Assembly: GCF_000007605.1 (NCBI RefSeq)
Contig: NC_003361.3
Coordinates: 186,001-250,000, forward strand
Direction of reading: 5' to 3'
Origin: Chlamydia caviae GPIC
GTDB lineage: Bacteria > Chlamydiota > Chlamydiia > Chlamydiales > Chlamydiaceae
DNA: 64,000 nucleotides
The translations under genes and the position numbers were made by a program. Below, in pieces: positions 60,903 through 64,000 of the stretch; position 1 is the first letter of the stretch; every line of letters begins with the position of its first letter. The notes beneath the pieces are model-generated. The model did no database searches, was not told the origin of the DNA, and saw only the letters and a program-made list of their open reading frames with translations.

Positions 60903-62789
60903 TTAATGAAGATCTACCCAAATAGGGGAACTCCATGCCATAGATTGGTCCGCTTGCGTTACTCTGAGATAGTAGAATGCAAAAGGAATTTTTCCTTTAG
61001 GATCCTTAAGAGTTACTTTAGATAGAGGCTCCATATCATCATATTCATAATCTAGATTGTTGCTATCGGGATGGAATGTTTTGATCACTTCCCCGTTGCG
61101 GATAATCTCAACGGTTTTTAGTTGATCTGTTCCTGCAACATATCCTGAGATATGACGATTTACAGCAAGGCCAGGTTTTGTGGTTGTTGATAACTCAGAA
61201 CCCATAGGAGCTGAGGTAATGTTAAAGCTAACAATAATTCTTGGCCCCGTAGTTGCATAACAATGACGCTGATATAAAGCTTCTACCAGGGAATCTCGAT
61301 TGTATTTGTTACACACAATGGCTGTGAGCCCTGGAGTATATTGCTGTTGGTTGGCATCGAAGAATTTACCATAGATACCACGATCGTCAAGGCCTCCAGC
61401 AACAAAGCCAAAACGTAGGTTACGTTTTAACGCTTCTATTAATGTTCCTGAGGCGACTTCGGAGTCTGCTCCCTTGATAGGGAAGATATTTCCTTCTTTT
61501 TCTGTTCTTTCTGAACATCCCCAAGAATTATAGATTTCTACAACACGCTCAAATTCTGGATGGAAATTATCGAAGTTAAATCCATATTGTTTTGATGCTG
61601 TAAAACAGGGGATCGAAATAATATCGTGACCCGAAGAGCTTTTATACAGCTTGGATAAAGAGGCAATCTTGCAATCTTTATGCTTTGAACAAGATTTATT
61701 CTCTTTTATATAGAGAATCTGTCGGAGTCCCTCTTCGCCAGGTTCTCCAAAATACTGCAAACCAGATAGAGAGACAAAACGATCTTCTTCATTAAAATCG
61801 CTTATAGTCTGGTTGATCATTTTCCAAAGATCAGGAGTTAAACCTTCCTGGTTATCAAAAGATGATGAAGCATAAAAGTTTAATGCACAATCATCTCTGA
61901 AATGTCGTAGGCAGGCTTCTATATTTTCTTCAGAATCTACACGTTCTGATTCTCCGTGTAGTAGACCCCACATAAGATTAGGAGATGACTCTGAGAAACA
62001 TTTTATAGGTGCAGACACAAAGATTTCATTTGTGAGGAGATTTTTTAATTGGATCCTATAGATACCAGGTTCGTTGAAATAGAGATTGGGGAGAATCACG
62101 AATCCTGTTTCAGGAATGAATAATTGCCAATTAAGATTTTCTCTTAGGTGTTCATAGGAGAGCTCAATACGTGTATTCTCTGGTGAGAAGTTTGTCAGGT
62201 TATTGAACTCATCTTCAAATCGTACAGTGATATCGAAACGCTTGTTCTTGACAACATAGGAGGGTGTGAAAATTTGGATCTGTTTGAGAACATTTCCACG
62301 GATATCCATAGTAAAGATATCCGGTTCATCATAATCTCCCTTGCCTTCGGGGTCCACATAAAGATAGAAAGGTTTTCTACGTTGGGTAAATAGCTGAGCA
62401 CCGTTTCCTGCTTCATCTGTTTGTGGATGTTCTGGAGAAGGTCCAAGAACAATTGTAAGAGTTTCACCAGCATCTAGTTCATAAGGAAGGGTGAATTCAT
62501 ATTGAGGGACGGGACTATTTGCAATGGGGATCGTTACAGCAGTAAGAATATCCCCTTTAGGCGTTTCTAAATAGATAGTATTACGCGGTTGTTTTAGATC
62601 TGTAGAAGGGATCTCCCAATCTATGGGTCTCCCTTGACATCCCAAGTCAAATTTAAGTTTTGTTCCCTCAGGGAGGTAGTCAACTAGGGAATAAAGAAAC
62701 TTCCATGTAGATATTTGCCCAGCTCTAGCTACGGAAGGATTAACATAACAAACAGATCTGCGCATAGTAACATAGCGGGTTGGAATCAA
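60903..62789 (-). CDS. DUF3604/PHP-like protein, function unknown
   Basis: A 628-residue protein (CT425 homologue by position). The first about 270 residues form beta-rich domains (EFTLPYELDAGETLTIVLGPSPEHPQTDEAG; DITVRFEDEFNNLTNFSPEN). Then comes a segment with PHP-metal-site echoes: LMWGLLHGESERVDSEENIEACL (H-G-E-S, near 275), and further on FVAGGLDDRGIYGKFF (near 478), GLTAIVCNKYNRDSLVEALYQRHCYATTGPRIIV (near 495-530), which matches the end of DUF3604 proteins (AL-x-x-R-x-YATTGxRI). The usual DDH is DDR here, so catalysis may be altered. The start is a TTG; a Met eight codons later (62765) is an alternative. No signal peptide is seen. Confidence 0.65.
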   Translation of the reverse strand: MIPTRYVTMRRSVCYVNPSVARAGQISTWKFLYSLVDYLPEGTKLKFDLGCQGRPIDWEIPSTDLKQPRNTIYLETPKGDILTAVTIPIANSPVPQYEFTLPYELDAGETLTIVLGPSPEHPQTDEAGNGAQLFTQRRKPFYLYVDPEGKGDYDEPDIFTMDIRGNVLKQIQIFTPSYVVKNKRFDITVRFEDEFNNLTNFSPENTRIELSYEHLRENLNWQLFIPETGFVILPNLYFNEPGIYRIQLKNLLTNEIFVSAPIKCFSESSPNLMWGLLHGESERVDSEENIEACLRHFRDDCALNFYASSSFDNQEGLTPDLWKMINQTISDFNEEDRFVSLSGLQYFGEPGEEGLRQILYIKENKSCSKHKDCKIASLSKLYKSSSGHDIISIPCFTASKQYGFNFDNFHPEFERVVEIYNSWGCSERTEKEGNIFPIKGADSEVASGTLIEALKRNLRFGFVAGGLDDRGIYGKFFDANQQQYTPGLTAIVCNKYNRDSLVEALYQRHCYATTGPRIIVSFNITSAPMGSELSTTTKPGLAVNRHISGYVAGTDQLKTVEIIRNGEVIKTFHPDSNNLDYEYDDMEPLSKVTLKDPKGKIPFAFYYLRVTQADQSMAWSSPIWVDLH

Positions 62790-62825
62790 CTAAAGGCATC
62801 ATCATACACTAGAAAAAGGTTTTTC

Positions 62826-63176
62826 TCAATCTTCGTCTTTGCTTAATGCTTGTAATGCTTCCTGCACGCTATTGAACATTTTAAAATATGAGAGGAATCC
62901 GGTAACGTAAAGAGTTTGTTCTACTGTTTTAGGAACGCAGGTAAGAACGATTTTTCCGGAATGTTTTCCTACTTGGTGGTAGCTTTGTAAGAGGACACGA
63001 ATGCCCGCACTGGACATATAGTCTAAATTTGTGCAATCAAGAACGATATTTTTGATTCCTGAAGATAGGGATTGTGAGATGTTTTCTTGTACTTCCGGAG
63101 AAGAGATCCCGTCAAGTTTCCCTTGGAGATGTAAGACAGCAGTGGTTCCGTGCTCTTCTTTTTGGATGTTATTCAT
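62826..63176 (-). CDS. rsbV: STAS-domain anti-anti-sigma factor RsbV
   Basis: Antagonist of the RsbW kinase in the chlamydial partner-switch that regulates the main sigma factor or signals ATP/metabolite state. 116 residues. The STAS fold is complete: AVLHLQGKLDGISSPEVQENI (about 12-32), NIVLDCTNLDYMSSAGIRVLLQSY (about 43-66) with the phospho-acceptor Ser in YMSSAG, and LYVTGFLSYFKMF near the end. The ATG at 63176 follows GGGAG; a TTG six codons earlier is possible. It lies 36 nt before the DUF3604-like gene. Confidence 0.92.
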   Translation of the reverse strand: MNNIQKEEHGTTAVLHLQGKLDGISSPEVQENISQSLSSGIKNIVLDCTNLDYMSSAGIRVLLQSYHQVGKHSGKIVLTCVPKTVEQTLYVTGFLSYFKMFNSVQEALQALSKDED

Positions 63177-63291
63177 TATCGATGATGCTCCCAAACCTAT
63201 GGTGATTTCTCAAGACCTAACTCTCGTAAATCTTTAGGTTTTTTGCAAAGAGATTTTTCTATTCTTTTGTTTCTCTGTATATTGTAGGAGG

Positions 63292-64000
63292 TTACGAAGG
63301 AGATATTTTCTTTTTTCGTGGGGTAATTTTGAGTTTGCCTACACTACGTTCTGAGCAAGTGATAATTTCGATATCGAAGTTTTCGTGATGGATTTTCATT
63401 CCTTTTTGTGGAACGGCCCCAACTTTATGAAAAACGTGGCCTCCTAAGGTGTCATAGCTATTTTCGTGATGGATTTTTAGATTAAAGTATTCCTCTGCAT
63501 CAGAGATATTCATACGCCCATCTACGATCCAAGCATTGCCAACTTTTTTATAAGGAATATCTTCTTGAACATCATACTCATCGGCAATCTCTCCGAAGAT
63601 TTCTTCGATAATGTCCTCCATACTTACGATGCCTTCGGTAACTCCGTACTCATTGACGATAATCGCCAAGTGGCGATGTTTCTGACGAAACTCTTGAAGT
63701 AGTGAGGAGACTTTCTTAATTTCTGGAGCGTATAGCGGGGGTTTAGCTACTGAAGAGACAGGTTGGGAGGCATCTACAGATTTTGGGTACATTGCCAACA
63801 AGTCTTTTACTAAAAGGACTCCAGTAATGTTATCGATATTTTTCTTATATAGAGGAATTCGGCTATAGCCTTCTTCTACGATAGCTGGAAATGCATTGCA
63901 GATAGGCGTGTCTTCTTGAATGGCAAAGATATCTACTTTAGGAATCATAATTTCCCGAACGATCAATTTATCAAAAGACGATACGGCTTCTGACAGTTGA
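63292..64000 (-). CDS. CBS-domain CorC/TlyC-type protein, 5' end outside window
   Basis: C-terminal 235 codons of a HlyC/CorC family protein; the frame is open to the window edge (QLSEAVSSFDKLIVREIMIPKVDI). Paired CBS domains (REIMIPKVDIFAIQEDTPICNAFPAIVEEGYSRIPLY; then KKVSSLLQEFRQKHRHLAIIVNEYG-type) are followed by a CorC_HlyC domain ending KLKITPRKKK. The N-terminal membrane part (DUF21) is expected upstream. The family affects Mg2+/Co2+ efflux or transport. In the right place for CT423. Confidence 0.88.
   Translation of the reverse strand, partial: QLSEAVSSFDKLIVREIMIPKVDIFAIQEDTPICNAFPAIVEEGYSRIPLYKKNIDNITGVLLVKDLLAMYPKSVDASQPVSSVAKPPLYAPEIKKVSSLLQEFRQKHRHLAIIVNEYGVTEGIVSMEDIIEEIFGEIADEYDVQEDIPYKKVGNAWIVDGRMNISDAEEYFNLKIHHENSYDTLGGHVFHKVGAVPQKGMKIHHENFDIEIITCSERSVGKLKITPRKKKISPS

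Noticed and set aside
1..64000. CRISPR arrays, insertion sequences, prophage or origin of replication
   Set aside because: No direct-repeat arrays, transposase, integrase or DnaA-box cluster were seen on reading both strands.

Overview
The window is chromosomal DNA from a member of the Chlamydiaceae, most likely of the psittaci/caviae/felis/abortus group; I cannot settle the species by eye. The evidence is the cysteine-rich envelope cluster omcA-omcB-crpA next to euo, two polymorphic outer-membrane autotransporters (PmpA and PmpB types), Inc-like small membrane proteins, a fused SecD-SecF, a CHLPS 43 kDa-type protein, RNase P RNA, and many short overlapping operons in AT-rich DNA. I found no phage, IS element, CRISPR array or recent foreign island.

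Layout. 1-9.3 kb: a possibly broken small gene, secDF, recJ, the CHLPS43-type alpha/beta hydrolase, and euo. 9.6-18 kb: gltX, a small lipoprotein, the omcA-omcB envelope operon, crpA, the tail-specific protease tsp (opposite strand), a small membrane protein and an exported protein resembling a degenerate PfkB/adenosine kinase. 18.1-23.1 kb: str-type operon rpsL-rpsG-fusA-rpsJ, then an orphan CysJ-like flavin reductase convergent with ispF. 23.5-28.5 kb: an Inc-like protein, tRNA-Phe, rplU-rpmA-obgE, a convergent three-gene metal ABC importer, and tRNA-Ser. 28.7-30.4 kb: a thiamine salvage pair thiE-thiM behind what looks like a TPP riboswitch. 30.4-38.8 kb: pmpB and pmpA on the minus strand. 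39-42.7 kb (minus): a YtxG/YtxH-like pair, then nrdR-dksA-lspA-agcS. 42.9-49.9 kb (plus): ribE, two methyltransferases, lpxK, gltT, sucB and kdsD. 50-53.8 kb (minus): rnpB, CdsZ, an Inc-like protein with a probable macro domain, a second Inc-like protein and hemD. 54.2-58.1 kb (plus): glyA, clpP, dapF and a UPF0158 protein with AT-hook-like motifs. 58.1-64 kb (minus): a chain ending in menG, made of tlyC/corC (cut by the window edge), rsbV, a DUF3604/PHP-like protein, a candidate nqrM, mqnE, mqnA and menG.

How the parts fit. Disulfide-crosslinked OmcB and lipoprotein OmcA form the envelope scaffold of the infectious particle, and EUO, encoded just upstream, is the known repressor of late genes including this cluster. 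The minus-strand operon at 58-61 kb joins futalosine-route menaquinone synthesis to a protein resembling the Na+-NQR maturation factor NqrM, and so may link the quinone pool to the sodium pump that reduces it. LpxK and KdsD supply lipid A and Kdo for LPS; DapF feeds mDAP synthesis; LspA processes the lipoproteins.

Most worth a second look: the TPP-riboswitch-like leader of thiE-thiM, the candidate NqrM in the menaquinone operon, the Inc plus macro-domain protein, the exported PfkB-like pseudo-enzyme, hairpins that contain the stop codons of secDF or tsp, and a near-leaderless promoter in front of the UPF0158 gene.
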